Position numbers and translations under genes: made by a program | Origin: an uncultured Collinsella sp. | GTDB lineage: Bacteria; Actinomycetota; Coriobacteriia; Coriobacteriales; Coriobacteriaceae | NCBI GenBank assembly: GCA_900542555.1 | Contig: UQNU01000013.1 | Location: forward strand, 1 to 44,432 | Direction of reading: 5' to 3' | Length of the DNA: 44,432 nucleotides | The notes under the pieces: model-generated | Database searches by the model: none | What the model saw: only the letters and a program-made list of their open reading frames with translations | Told to the model about the DNA's origin: nothing | Shown: one piece after another, positions 15,447-24,091 of the stretch | Layout of the letters: every line of letters begins with the position of its first letter | Numbering within the stretch: the first letter of the stretch is position 1

Positions 15447-15547
15447 ATCAACACTTGAAACGGCAAGGTGTATCTTGTAATTGAAAATGCCCGTATACTA
15501 TGGCATTGAGAATCAAATTAGATTTTCATGCCAACCAGGAGCCATCC

Positions 15548-16405
15548 ATGACCGATAGTAGCAAGAGCGCACTTTCCCTCATTAGCACCCATCAGGGATA
15601 CAGCGAGTCCGAGCAGCGCATTGTCGACTATATATTGGAGCACCAGTCCGAGGCGCCACGCCTCACGGCCGCTCAGCTCTCGCGCGCCGCCGCCACGTCC
15701 GAGGCGACCGTTTCGCGCTTCTGCCGCAAGCTTGGCTTTGGTAGCTTCCGCAGCTTTCAGTTTTCGTTGGCGAGGGATTTGGAAAGCCAGCGTAACGAGG
15801 GCCTGACTGACGAGGTCTCACTCGACAATATGGAGCAGAGCCTCAAGAACATCCTGGCTGCCAAGGTGAGCGAGCTTAATGCGACCATCGACGGCATTGA
15901 TCACGACACGTTGGCCGCAGTTGTACACGCGCTTAAGAATGCCGGCGTTATTGAGTTCGCCGCCGTGGGCAATACAAACGCGGTCGCGCTCGACGCGACA
16001 TTTAAGTTTTCGCAGCTGGGCCTGCGCTGCATGACGAGTACCATTAGCGAGACATCAATCGGCTTTGCGCTCACGTTGCGCCCGGGTGACGTCATCGTGC
16101 TAATCTCAAACTCCGGCAAATCGCGCCGACTGAATCGCATGGCAAAAGCGGCTCGCGACTGCGGCGCAACCGTGGTCGTCATCAGCAGCGACAGCAAGTC
16201 TCCACTCGCGCGCCTGGCAGACTACACTTTTAATACCGTCAACCACGAAGCACTACTGACAACGGTCGACTTCGCGTTCTCCAAGATGAGCGCCACGATG
16301 ATCATCGAGGTAATCTACAACTTCCTGCTGCCCGAAATCGAAGACGCCCGCGAGCATATCAGCTACTACGAAGAGCTCATCCAGCCGGATAAAGTCGTTG
16401 AGTAA
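15548..16405 (+). CDS. MurR/RpiR-family sugar-phosphate-responsive regulator
   Basis: 285 residues. The N-terminal winged-helix domain (about 1-80) has SESEQRIVDYILEH and LSRAAATSEATVSRFCRKLG, the RpiR helix-turn-helix. The C-terminal SIS domain (about 110-260) has VIEFAAVGNTNAVALDATFK and the sugar-phosphate loop VIVLISNSGKSR. It is transcribed away from fruA and most likely senses a sugar phosphate, for example fructose-1-phosphate, to control the PTS genes. The ATG at 15548 lies 6 bases after AGGAG; the frame extends further upstream without a ribosome site. A shared hairpin terminator separates it from convergent recN. Confidence 0.9.
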   Translation: MTDSSKSALSLISTHQGYSESEQRIVDYILEHQSEAPRLTAAQLSRAAATSEATVSRFCRKLGFGSFRSFQFSLARDLESQRNEGLTDEVSLDNMEQSLKNILAAKVSELNATIDGIDHDTLAAVVHALKNAGVIEFAAVGNTNAVALDATFKFSQLGLRCMTSTISETSIGFALTLRPGDVIVLISNSGKSRRLNRMAKAARDCGATVVVISSDSKSPLARLADYTFNTVNHEALLTTVDFAFSKMSATMIIEVIYNFLLPEIEDAREHISYYEELIQPDKVVE

Positions 16406-16413
16406 AACGCGTA

Positions 16414-16446
16414 GTGGGACAAAAATTTCAGTCGATTTTGTCCCAC
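16414..16446. terminator. Bidirectional terminator between the RpiR gene and recN
   Basis: GTGGGACAAAA and TTTTGTCCCAC are perfect inverted arms of 11 bases, so each strand ends its stem in a T-rich side. The left arm reappears at 33047-33057. Confidence 0.8.
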
Positions 16447-16464
16447 CAACACCGCTGATACGAC

Positions 16465-18093
16465 CTAACCTCGAGCTTCTTCAAGCATCTGCTTGGCATG
16501 CGCCAAGCTCGCCTCCGATTGATCGCCGCTCAACATACGGGCGATCTCGGCGGTACGCGCTTCGCCGGTTACCTCGTCCAAATGCGTCTGGGGAACATCG
16601 CCCGGTTCCTTGCTGACGACATAATGCTTGTCGGCCATGACGGCAACCTGCGCCAAGTGGGTTACGACAATCACCTGATGCGTAGCGGCGAGATCTGTCA
16701 GCACGCCCGCAAGTGCACGCGCCGTGGAGCCACCGACACCAGCATCGACCTCGTCAAACACCAACGTATCAACACCGTCCGCGTTACCGAGGACAACCTT
16801 GCTTGCCAGCATGACGCGGCTGAGCTCGCCGCCCGACGCAATGCGGCGAAGGGGACGTGGCGTCAAGCCGGCACCGCTGCGGTATAGCAGCTCGTAGCTC
16901 GAAGGACCAACGGGCGTCCACTCAGCACGGGGAAGATCGCGCGACTCCCAGACGAGCTCGGCACTACCCATCTCCAAGCGCGCCATCTGGCGGCCAACCT
17001 CGTGGCAGAAGCGCGGGGCCGCCGTATTGCGAGCGCGCTTAAGTGCCTTGGCAGCGGCAAACAACTCGCGCTCAGCGCTCCCGAGTGCCTCACGCGCCTT
17101 TTTGATCTGCTCATCGCCATCATCGACCAGGGACAGCAGCTCTTGCGAGCGATCGCGCATGGCAAAAACATCGTCCATGGTGGGACCCCACTGACGCAAC
17201 AGGCCCTTGAGGTCGAAATACCGCTCACGCATGCGAGCGAGCTCGCGCGGGTCGAAGGCGACGCCATCGCGATAGGCACGAAGCTCGTTCGCGCAATCCT
17301 CAAGGGAGATGCAGGCATCCGAAAGCGCATCGGAAATGTCGCCCAGTTTGCGATCGACGGTAGCCATGCGGGAAAGCTCTGCCACGGCCCTGTTCACGGC
17401 ATCGAGCGCTCCCCCTTCGGAGGCAAGCGATGCATGGGCATCGTTAGCCGTGGCAACCAGTACCTCGGCATGTTCGGAGCGCGGCAGCAGTTCCTCGAGT
17501 TCCTCATACTCGCCCGGCTTGGGGTCGACCTCGCCGATGCGCTCGAGCGCAAAGCGCGCTTCCTCGACGCGACTCCCCTGCGCACGCGAGGCCTCTTCGA
17601 CACGTCGAACCTCCTTGGCGGCAGCACGCGATGCCTTAAAGCAGGCGCGGTACGCATCCAGCGCCTCGAGCGCAGAGCGTCCCGCCCAGGCATCGACCAT
17701 CGCAACGTGATGCGCCGGGTCGAGCAAGCGCTGATGCTCGTGTTGGCCGCACAGATCCATCATCACGCCAACGCGCTCCGAAAGCTCGCGCACACTGGCG
17801 ATGCGACCGTCAATCTTCACGCGGCTGCGGCCCTCGGCAGAAAGGCTGCGCTGCACGGTGAAACCCTCCGTGTCGTGTGGACCGTCGAACAGCCGCGCCT
17901 CGACGCTCGCCAGCGCCTCGCCCTCGCGCACCGTCGACGAATCCGCGCGCTCGCCCAAAATAAGCTTGAGGGCCGAGAGCAGCGCGGTCTTGCCGGCGCC
18001 GGTCTCGCCGGTCAGGACAGTCAGGCCGGCACTCGGCAGCAGCGTCGCCTCGCGAATGAGCGCAATGTTGGAAACCTGCAGCTCATCGATCAT
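16465..18093 (-). CDS. recN: DNA repair protein RecN
   Basis: 542 residues, typical of RecN, an SMC-like ATPase that acts at double-strand breaks. Walker A is TGETGAGKTALL near residue 30; the middle is a long charged helical coiled coil; near the C-terminus lie the ABC signature IASGGELSRVMLA and Walker B DTLVFDEVDAGVGG, followed by the VVTHLAQVAVMAD block. Start ATG at 18093 gives MIDELQVSNIALI, the standard RecN beginning, and overlaps the nadK stop by 11 bases, so the two are translationally linked. Position after tlyA and nadK is a conserved Gram-positive arrangement. Confidence 0.95.
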   Translation of the reverse strand: MIDELQVSNIALIREATLLPSAGLTVLTGETGAGKTALLSALKLILGERADSSTVREGEALASVEARLFDGPHDTEGFTVQRSLSAEGRSRVKIDGRIASVRELSERVGVMMDLCGQHEHQRLLDPAHHVAMVDAWAGRSALEALDAYRACFKASRAAAKEVRRVEEASRAQGSRVEEARFALERIGEVDPKPGEYEELEELLPRSEHAEVLVATANDAHASLASEGGALDAVNRAVAELSRMATVDRKLGDISDALSDACISLEDCANELRAYRDGVAFDPRELARMRERYFDLKGLLRQWGPTMDDVFAMRDRSQELLSLVDDGDEQIKKAREALGSAERELFAAAKALKRARNTAAPRFCHEVGRQMARLEMGSAELVWESRDLPRAEWTPVGPSSYELLYRSGAGLTPRPLRRIASGGELSRVMLASKVVLGNADGVDTLVFDEVDAGVGGSTARALAGVLTDLAATHQVIVVTHLAQVAVMADKHYVVSKEPGDVPQTHLDEVTGEARTAEIARMLSGDQSEASLAHAKQMLEEARG

Positions 18094-18943
18094 GACGGAC
18101 TCCGTAGAATACGCGGCTCACCGAGTTATAGAAGCTCTCGGGGCCGTAATCCAGCAGCAACACATCTCCGGGCCCGCGACGCACAGCCACGCTCTCGACC
18201 GTACCATCACAAGTAATAAACTGTCCGTCGATAGCGATCGCCGGAACGCTCGGACGATCATCAGACATAAAGATTTCGACGACATCACTCGGCGAAGTCA
18301 AGAAGGCACGGGCCTGAATGGTGTGCGGCGCAATGGGTACGCAGACCATGCCCGTATAGTCGGGGCTCACGATGGGGCCACCGGCGGATAGTGCATAGCC
18401 AGTGGAGCCGGTCGCCGTCGAAACGACGACACCGTCACCGCGCAGGCGGTCGATATGATGGCCGGACACCGTGATGTCGAACTCGACCATATCGGACAGC
18501 GGACCGCGGGTAAGCGCCATGTCGTTGAGGGCGAAGGTGCGCACGACATCCTTCGTACCGTCTTCGCGCACGGACACGATATCCGCGGCGATGGTAGCGC
18601 GACGGCTCACATGCAGCTCGCCGGACAGGGCGTCGCTCACGACCTGCAGAATGTCGCGCTCCTCGGGACTCGCAGCAGTTAAAAAGCCCAGGTGACCATA
18701 GGAAAGACCGAGGATAGGAATCTCGCGATGGTTGAGGATGCGGGCAGCGCGCAGCAACGTACCGTCGCCGCCGAGCGTAATGACCAGATCGGAGCCGTCA
18801 ATATCAGGCGTGCTCTGAATCTTGGATCGCTGATCGGCAGCCCATGCCACCTCATAGCCCTGGCGCGTCAGCCAAAGCTCGAGCATCAGGCCGCTCTCGA
18901 CCGCCTCTTGCTTGTAGTAATTGGGAACCAGAAAGACCTTCAT
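18083..18943 (-). CDS. nadK: NAD kinase
   Basis: 286 residues. It makes NADP from NAD and ATP (or polyphosphate). The GGDGT motif is at residues 58-62, followed by LGLSYGHLGFLT and the glycine-rich STATGSTGYALSAGGPIV motif. The usual Asn-Glu pair appears as ALNDMAL, a conservative Glu-to-Asp change. The ATG at 18943 overlaps the tlyA stop as ATGA, and the end overlaps recN, so the three genes form a tight operon. Confidence 0.94.
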   Translation of the reverse strand: MKVFLVPNYYKQEAVESGLMLELWLTRQGYEVAWAADQRSKIQSTPDIDGSDLVITLGGDGTLLRAARILNHREIPILGLSYGHLGFLTAASPEERDILQVVSDALSGELHVSRRATIAADIVSVREDGTKDVVRTFALNDMALTRGPLSDMVEFDITVSGHHIDRLRGDGVVVSTATGSTGYALSAGGPIVSPDYTGMVCVPIAPHTIQARAFLTSPSDVVEIFMSDDRPSVPAIAIDGQFITCDGTVESVAVRRGPGDVLLLDYGPESFYNSVSRVFYGVRHDR

Positions 18944-19743
18944 AGCATTGCAGCTTTCTCGCTCATAACCGATACCTGGGATTGCAGCTCGTCTTGCGTG
19001 CGGTCGCCAGATTCAAATCTCGTGCCGTACAGGAAAAACTCAACGTTGCCCTTTGCACCATGAATGGGTGACACGCACACATCGACCGGGAAGAGGCCCT
19101 TGGCAGCAAAGAGTTCAACCGCCGCCACGAGTGTATCGCGGCGCACGGCGGGATCGGTCACAATGCCGCCCTCGCCCACCAGCGCCGCCGGAGCCTCAAA
19201 CTGCGGCTTTACGAGCGTACAGAATGCACCCGTAGGAGTCAGGCACGCCAGTACCGCATCGATAATGTTCGCGATGCTGGTAAACGAGACATCACACACA
19301 GCCAGGTCGATGGCGCCGGCATAGCCAAGCTCAGGCAGCTGCGTCACGTTTGTGCGCTCATGCAGCGTCACGCGATCGTCCTGACGCAACGACCAATCGA
19401 ACTGGGCGCGACCCACGTCCACCGAGACAACGGTCGCAGCTCCGCGCTTGAGCAGGCAATCGGTAAAACCGCCGGTAGAGCAGCCCACATCCAGACAGGC
19501 AAGGCCCGTCGGATTGATGCCAAACGCATCAAGCGCGCCTTCGAGCTTAAGACCGCCGCGGCCAACATAGGGAATGCGCCCCTTCACGTGCAGCGGCAGC
19601 CCCGGGATCACCTTAAGGCCCGGCGAAGTCAAGCGCTCACCGCCACTCGAGACCAAGCCGGCCATAAGAGTGCGAAGGGCATCCGCGCGATCGGCGCAGA
19701 TGCCCTGTGAAATCAGTTCGTCATCAAGACGCACGCGTTTCAT
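18940..19743 (-). CDS. tlyA: TlyA-family rRNA 2'-O-methyltransferase (haemolysin-A-type)
   Basis: 267 residues from the ATG at 19743; an ATG at 19752 or TTG at 19755 are alternatives and no strong ribosome site decides. Residues 1-60 are an S4 RNA-binding domain (RVRLDDELISQG...RADALRTLMAG); about 60-250 form an FtsJ-like Rossmann domain with SAM motif LDVGCSTGGFTDCLL and the catalytic-type Asp/Lys/Glu residues in VCDVSFTSI, LVKPQFE and VEFFLYG. Family members methylate ribose in 16S and 23S rRNA; some are also reported as haemolysins, which I do not claim here. It overlaps nadK by 4 bases. Confidence 0.92.
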   Translation of the reverse strand: MKRVRLDDELISQGICADRADALRTLMAGLVSSGGERLTSPGLKVIPGLPLHVKGRIPYVGRGGLKLEGALDAFGINPTGLACLDVGCSTGGFTDCLLKRGAATVVSVDVGRAQFDWSLRQDDRVTLHERTNVTQLPELGYAGAIDLAVCDVSFTSIANIIDAVLACLTPTGAFCTLVKPQFEAPAALVGEGGIVTDPAVRRDTLVAAVELFAAKGLFPVDVCVSPIHGAKGNVEFFLYGTRFESGDRTQDELQSQVSVMSEKAAML

Positions 19744-19778
19744 GAATGCCATCAACCATTCGTATCCGGAGATGCGGC

Positions 19779-20018
19779 CTAGCTATCCTGGGATTCGTTT
19801 GCCGCATCCTCATCGTATTCCTGCTCGAGCTTGTCGGCCTCTCGCGGCGTCAGCTCAAACTTGTCGACCATATCGACCGCGCGGGAGCCCAGCTCAATCG
19901 CTTCGTCAAATAGATCGAGTGAACGCTCCAAGGAGGTATCCTTGGAGCGAACGGTAGCGATAATCTGGTCCAGACGGTCCGAAATCTCGTCGAAGTTGCG
20001 GACGGAACCCTCTGGCAT
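19779..20018 (-). CDS. xseB: Exodeoxyribonuclease VII small subunit
   Basis: 79 residues. The helical core reads FDEISDRLDQIIATV...SLERSLDLFDEAIELG, the family signature, then an acidic tail. Exonuclease VII degrades single-stranded DNA and needs the large subunit XseA, which usually sits next to xseB but is not in this window. The ATG at 20018 is two bases after the nusB stop, with GAGGAG inside the end of nusB, so translation is coupled. Confidence 0.9.
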   Translation of the reverse strand: MPEGSVRNFDEISDRLDQIIATVRSKDTSLERSLDLFDEAIELGSRAVDMVDKFELTPREADKLEQEYDEDAANESQDS

Positions 20019-20020
20019 GG

Positions 20021-20605
20021 CTACTCCTCGACGGAGTCGAAGTCAGCCTCGGCGGCGTCCGCATCCTCGGCCAGCACGCCAGCCTCAGCCTGAGCGGCTG
20101 CAACCTTTGCAGCAGCCTCGGCAGCCTGTGCCTCCTCGCGAGCGCGATCTTCGGCCAGCAGCTCCTGGTACAGGTCCTCGCCCGGCAGCTCCTCGCTGCG
20201 AGCGATCTTACCCAGAACGCCGTTGACGAACGACGCGGACTGGTCGGTGCCATAGGCCTTGGCAAGCTCGACGGCCTCGTTGATCACGATGGCGTCCGAG
20301 ACCTCCTCGTCGGTGAGGAAACGCATCTCGTAAACGGCGATACGCAGCAGGTTGCGGTCGGCACCGGGCATGCGCATAAGATCCCAGTTCTTGGCGACGG
20401 CGCGCAGAGCACAATCGATGCGATCAATGTGCTCGTAGGCACCGCGGCAAAGCTCCAACGCATAGGGGTCGAGGGGACCCTTCGAAATCAGGAAATCGCC
20501 CTCGAGGACGCGCTCGAGCGGGCTGTCCGTGGCCTCGGCCTGGAACAGCAGCTGCAGCGCCTGACTGCGGGCAAGCGTGCGCCCGCGATAAACCTTAAGG
20601 CTCAA
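20021..20605 (-). CDS. nusB: Transcription antitermination factor NusB
   Basis: 194 residues. The all-helical NusB core (about 1-145) has RTLARSQALQLLFQAEAT, RMPGADRNLLRIAVYEM and the VINEAVELAKAYGTDQSASFVNGVL signature; it acts with NusE at rRNA boxA sites. A further 45 residues form an Ala/Glu/Asp-rich tail that is longer than in most NusB proteins. The start is TTG at 20605, six bases after AAGGAG, which itself overlaps the last codons of the Asp23 gene; no ATG is available at the right place. Confidence 0.94.
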   Translation of the reverse strand: MSLKVYRGRTLARSQALQLLFQAEATDSPLERVLEGDFLISKGPLDPYALELCRGAYEHIDRIDCALRAVAKNWDLMRMPGADRNLLRIAVYEMRFLTDEEVSDAIVINEAVELAKAYGTDQSASFVNGVLGKIARSEELPGEDLYQELLAEDRAREEAQAAEAAAKVAAAQAEAGVLAEDADAAEADFDSVEE

Positions 20606-20608
20606 AGG

Positions 20609-20971
20609 TTACTCCTTGGGGAAAACGAGGCCGTCGATGCAAACGTCAACGCGTTCGACCTCGACGCCCACCTGGGCATCGATGGCGGCGACCACGGCGG
20701 CGCGAACGGCCTCGGCGAGTTTCTTGAACGGATAGCCAAAGAACACCACGACACGCACGGTGAGTGCGAGCTTGTCGCCGACGACCTCGGCCTCGACCGC
20801 CGGCTCGGAAGCCGGGGCCTTGGACGAGAGCATCATGGAGACAAGGTTGGTGGCAAGGTCCTTGACGCCAACGGAGGCGATGCCCTCGACATCCGACACG
20901 GCGCGCGAGACGATGGCGGTCAGAACATCGGGTGAAATGCCGATGCCGTCAATCTTGATTTCCTGGGGCAT
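20609..20971 (-). CDS. Asp23/Gls24-family envelope stress protein
   Basis: 120 residues. The order ISPDVLTAIVSRAVSDVEGIASV, then a VRVVVFFGYPFKKLAEAVRAAV segment and VERVDVCIDGLVF matches the Asp23 (DUF322) fold. Family members are membrane-proximal, alkaline-shock or envelope-stress related, and a copy next to nusB is common in Gram-positives. The ATG at 20971 follows AGGAGG by 5 bases. It lies 24 bases after efp and 3 before nusB. Confidence 0.9.
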   Translation of the reverse strand: MPQEIKIDGIGISPDVLTAIVSRAVSDVEGIASVGVKDLATNLVSMMLSSKAPASEPAVEAEVVGDKLALTVRVVVFFGYPFKKLAEAVRAAVVAAIDAQVGVEVERVDVCIDGLVFPKE

Positions 20972-20995
20972 GAGTCCTCCTAGAAGAGTTGGTTG

Positions 20996-21559
20996 CTAGA
21001 CGCGGGAGACGAACTTGCCGTCGCGGGTGTCAACCTTGATGACCTCGCCCTCGTTGAGGTACATGGGGACCTGGATGACAGCGCCGGTGTCAATCGTGGC
21101 CGGCTTGGTGGAACCCTGGACGGTGTCGCCCTTAAAGCCCGGGTCGGTCTGGACGATGGTGGTCTCGATGAACATCGGCGGCGTCACGCCCATGAGCTCA
21201 TCGTCGGCGAAGAGCAGCTGGCAGATGTCGTTCTCGCGCAGCCACTTGGAGTTCTCGCCCACCATGTCCTCGGGAACGGGAACCTGCTCATAGGTCTCGT
21301 TGTCCATGAAGATGTAGTCGGCGCCATCGTTGTAGAGGTACTGGAACTCACGGGTGGTGAGCATGACGCTCTCGAACTTGGTGCCGGCGTTGCAGGTGTT
21401 CTCGACGACGCGGCCGCTCTTGATGTCGCGGGTCTTGTAGCGCACAAACGCGCCACCCTTGCCCGGCTTGACATGCTGGAACTCGACGATGGTGTAGACC
21501 TTGTCCTTAATGCGGAGACCGAGGCCGTTCTTGAAGTCGGCGGTAGAAATGGTAGGCAT
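20996..21559 (-). CDS. efp: Translation elongation factor P
   Basis: 187 residues, three beta-barrel domains as in all EF-P. It relieves ribosome stalling at polyproline. The tip of domain I reads HVKPGKGGAF, with Lys34 at the position that is modified in many bacteria; the modifying enzymes are not in the window. The ATG at 21559 follows AGAAAGG; the upstream frame to 21592 adds residues absent from the family. A TATAAT box lies at 21622-21617 on the minus strand and a peptidase terminator separates it from the gene before. Confidence 0.96.
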   Translation of the reverse strand: MPTISTADFKNGLGLRIKDKVYTIVEFQHVKPGKGGAFVRYKTRDIKSGRVVENTCNAGTKFESVMLTTREFQYLYNDGADYIFMDNETYEQVPVPEDMVGENSKWLRENDICQLLFADDELMGVTPPMFIETTIVQTDPGFKGDTVQGSTKPATIDTGAVIQVPMYLNEGEVIKVDTRDGKFVSRV

Positions 21560-21616
21560 AGCGACCTTTCTTGTTATGGGCAGAACGCACAAGCGTCCAA
21601 ATTACATACGACCGAA

Positions 21617-21622
21617 ATTATA
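21617..21622 (-). promoter_or_regulatory. Likely -10 box of the efp promoter
   Basis: A consensus TATAAT on the minus strand, about 60 bases before the efp ATG and just after the upstream terminator. The expected -35 region has no good match. Confidence 0.45.
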
Positions 21623-21652
21623 CACTTGCAGACGGCGCCTGCAGCGAGCGCA

Positions 21653-21696
21653 TAAAAAGAGAACGCGGGGCGCCCGAATTGCTCCGGACGCCCCGC
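21653..21696 (-). terminator. Rho-independent terminator of the proline peptidase gene
   Basis: GCGGGGCG-CCG and CGG-CGCCCCGC pair on the minus strand with a loop of about eight bases; GTTCTCTTTTT follows. It starts about 25 bases after the stop codon. Confidence 0.8.
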
Positions 21697-21718
21697 CCCA
21701 AAAATCTATCGAAATGGG

Positions 21719-22849
21719 CTAGCAATCAATGACGTGCAGGTCGTGCGGGGTCTTGGTGAAGGGCTCGTAGCCGTTCTCGGTGACCACGCCGTAGTCCTCC
21801 AGACGCACGCCGCCCACACCGGGCAGATACACGCCGGGCTCCATGGTGATAACCGAGCCGACCTCGATGGTGTTCTTGCTGCGGTTGAAGTTGGGCAGCT
21901 CATGGATGTCGATGCCCACGCCGTGACCCAGACCATGGTTGTAATAATCGCCATAGCCGGCATCGCCGATAATCTTCTTGGAAAGCTTGAAGATGTCGTT
22001 GCCCTCGACGCCCGGATGAATGGCGGCGACGCATTCCTCGTGCGTGCGGCGCACGAGTGCGTACAGGTCGAGCTGCTCTTGCGTGGGCTCGCCCATCACG
22101 ACGGTGCGCGTCATGTCGGAGCGGTAATCACAGTAGCCCGCGCCGTAATCCATGAGGACGAAATCGCCCTTCTCGATCACGCGATCGCTCGGCACGGCAT
22201 GCGGGTTGGCGGTGTTGGGACCGCTCGCCACGATGGAGCCGAAGGCCAGGCTGTCGGCGCCGTTGGCGAACATAAAGTTCTCGAGCTCGTTGCGAACCTG
22301 CTTCTCGGTCATACCGGGCTTAATAAAGCCGAGCATATGCTGGAAGGCGGCATCGGTGATCGACTGCGCATGGCGCATGAGCTCGATCTCCTCGGCGTCC
22401 TTGATGGCGCGCATCTTGCGGATGTCGTCGTGCATCAGCGGCAGCATGCAGGCGACGGAACGGTCCTCCAGGCCACGCTGAATACCCTGGTAGAAATTAA
22501 TCTGCATATCATCCTCGACAGCGCAGACACGGCACTTGTTGGCCGCGATTTTGTCGGCGAGCCAACCAGGGATGGTGCCTTCGTCCATGTCGTAGACCCA
22601 GGGGCTGCCGGCGGGCGTGTTCTCCTCAAAGCTGTTGAGGTAGCGCGAGTCGGTGTGGAACAGGCACTGGTCGACCGTAATAAACGCAGCGTGCGGGAAC
22701 TCGAAGGTGTAGTCGAAGACGCCCTTCACGCCCGTAAGCCAACGAAGGTTGGCCTCGTCGCGCACCACGATGGCGTCGTAGCCACGCTCGGCCATCAGGG
22801 CACGGACACGCTCGATACGACCGGCAGGACCGGCAGCAAACTCAGACAT
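21719..22849 (-). CDS. M24-family Xaa-Pro aminopeptidase/dipeptidase
   Basis: 376 residues. The creatinase-like N-domain (about 1-130) precedes a pita-bread metallopeptidase domain. All metal ligands are visible: two Asp in MDYGAGYCDYRSDMTRTV, His in GLGHGVGIDIHELP, Glu in ITMEPGVY and Glu in VRLEDYG. It cleaves Xaa-Pro bonds in peptides in the cytoplasm; aminopeptidase and dipeptidase cannot be told apart. The ATG at 22849 follows AAAGGA. A TTGACA at 22976-22971 upstream may belong to its promoter, but the matching -10 is weak. Location before efp is common in Gram-positives. Confidence 0.93.
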   Translation of the reverse strand: MSEFAAGPAGRIERVRALMAERGYDAIVVRDEANLRWLTGVKGVFDYTFEFPHAAFITVDQCLFHTDSRYLNSFEENTPAGSPWVYDMDEGTIPGWLADKIAANKCRVCAVEDDMQINFYQGIQRGLEDRSVACMLPLMHDDIRKMRAIKDAEEIELMRHAQSITDAAFQHMLGFIKPGMTEKQVRNELENFMFANGADSLAFGSIVASGPNTANPHAVPSDRVIEKGDFVLMDYGAGYCDYRSDMTRTVVMGEPTQEQLDLYALVRRTHEECVAAIHPGVEGNDIFKLSKKIIGDAGYGDYYNHGLGHGVGIDIHELPNFNRSKNTIEVGSVITMEPGVYLPGVGGVRLEDYGVVTENGYEPFTKTPHDLHVIDC

Positions 22850-22981
22850 GCAGATTCCTTTCTTGATGTCCTCAATATAGACGGGACGGGTCTCAATCGA
22901 ACGACGGAATCGCATGCGATCCGCAACCGATTGAAAACCCGCCCCTCAACATGATACGAAAGACGATGGATGTCAATAAAG

Positions 22982-24091
22982 TTAGAGAAGTTCCTTGCGA
23001 GAAGCCAAGTAGGCGTGAGCATGGCGCTCAAGAACCTCGTCCTCAACGCTCGTTAGACGAATGGCGCCAAGTGCCGCGGGCAGCGGCAACATGCTGCGGT
23101 TCGAGCGAGCGAACTGCTGCTTGCGGAACTCCTCGATATATGCGGCAGGCTCCAGATCGAAGGCAAGTTCCTCGATACCAAAGTCCTCCAGGCAGTCATC
23201 GACCTCAAAGACGTAATCGATATCGAAGTCGCAGGCATCGTGGGCTAGGCGCGCCTCAAAGCGCATGCCCTCGGATAACAGCTGATAGGCAGGAACCTGA
23301 GAAGCAGCATCGCCCAAGCAAGCGCGCAGAGTACGCTCCCCCGTCTTGCCAAAATCGAGCGCATGGCGGGCGCTCGGGTTCGTGGCCATCAGTACGTCCT
23401 TGCGGGCAGTCTGAGACCATTGAACGGCATTGACGAGCGCGACCTCCTCGCCCGCGAGAATCTCGGGAACGGTCTCAGTAAACTGATTCCAGCGGGACTT
23501 GCTGCTCGAAAGCATGGTGCCAACAAGTACCACATAGCCGAGCTTGAGGTCCTCAGGGTCCGCCTCGCGAACAAGGTCGAGGTCACACACGACCAAGCCC
23601 GGTTCGGGACGGAACGCGATAGCGGGAAGCGCATTGGCCGACGAGGCGACAAGCGGCTTCATGGTCGTCGCGACCGTGAGCATGGCGTCGAACGTCGACG
23701 GCAGCAGCGCGCACTCGGTGCGACCGCACCACTGGTTGGCGCACCAGCTAACAACCGAGCAGATTGCGGCATCGCCAACGGCGACAACCAGATCGTCGCA
23801 GGTAATGCCGTTGGCAGACAGGGCGCCAAAGACGGTATCGGCATCGGCCAGCGTAGCACCGGCAGGCGAAACCTCGAGGACGAGCAGCGACACGACAAAA
23901 CCGGCGTCGACCAGCGCATGCTCGACGACCTCACCAAAACGCTCTGACGTGGCGGAGTTCCAAACGACCATCGCGCGCTTAGGCTTGCCCACGGCCGAGG
24001 CAAACATACGCGACAGTTCATCGAACGCACCCAATCCGACGCGGACATCGACACTGCGGTTTTGGAAATTGATCAGTTGACGGCGAATCAT
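22982..24091 (-). CDS. AroB-like (3-dehydroquinate synthase family) protein lacking the catalytic motifs
   Basis: 369 residues, AroB length, and co-linear with AroB over most of its length: an N-terminal half around DDLVVAVGD...CALLPSTFDAML (AroB: LALGGGVVGD...QLPTTLLA) and a C-terminal half around ARHALDFGKTGERTL (AroB: LNFGHTxGHAIE). The key positions are changed: the GGG loop is reduced, DSSVGGK reads LTVATTMKP, the metal-binding Glu of the AEVIK helix is replaced (GYVVLVGTML), the first His of FGHT is Lys, and the His of HGEAV is absent (LSEGMRF). By family knowledge such a protein should not bind Zn or make dehydroquinate. The ATG at 24091 overlaps the aroK stop as ATGA. It may be a pseudoenzyme with a structural or regulatory role, or a decaying gene, though the frame is intact. 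Confidence 0.75.
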   Translation of the reverse strand: MIRRQLINFQNRSVDVRVGLGAFDELSRMFASAVGKPKRAMVVWNSATSERFGEVVEHALVDAGFVVSLLVLEVSPAGATLADADTVFGALSANGITCDDLVVAVGDAAICSVVSWCANQWCGRTECALLPSTFDAMLTVATTMKPLVASSANALPAIAFRPEPGLVVCDLDLVREADPEDLKLGYVVLVGTMLSSSKSRWNQFTETVPEILAGEEVALVNAVQWSQTARKDVLMATNPSARHALDFGKTGERTLRACLGDAASQVPAYQLLSEGMRFEARLAHDACDFDIDYVFEVDDCLEDFGIEELAFDLEPAAYIEEFRKQQFARSNRSMLPLPAALGAIRLTSVEDEVLERHAHAYLASRKELL

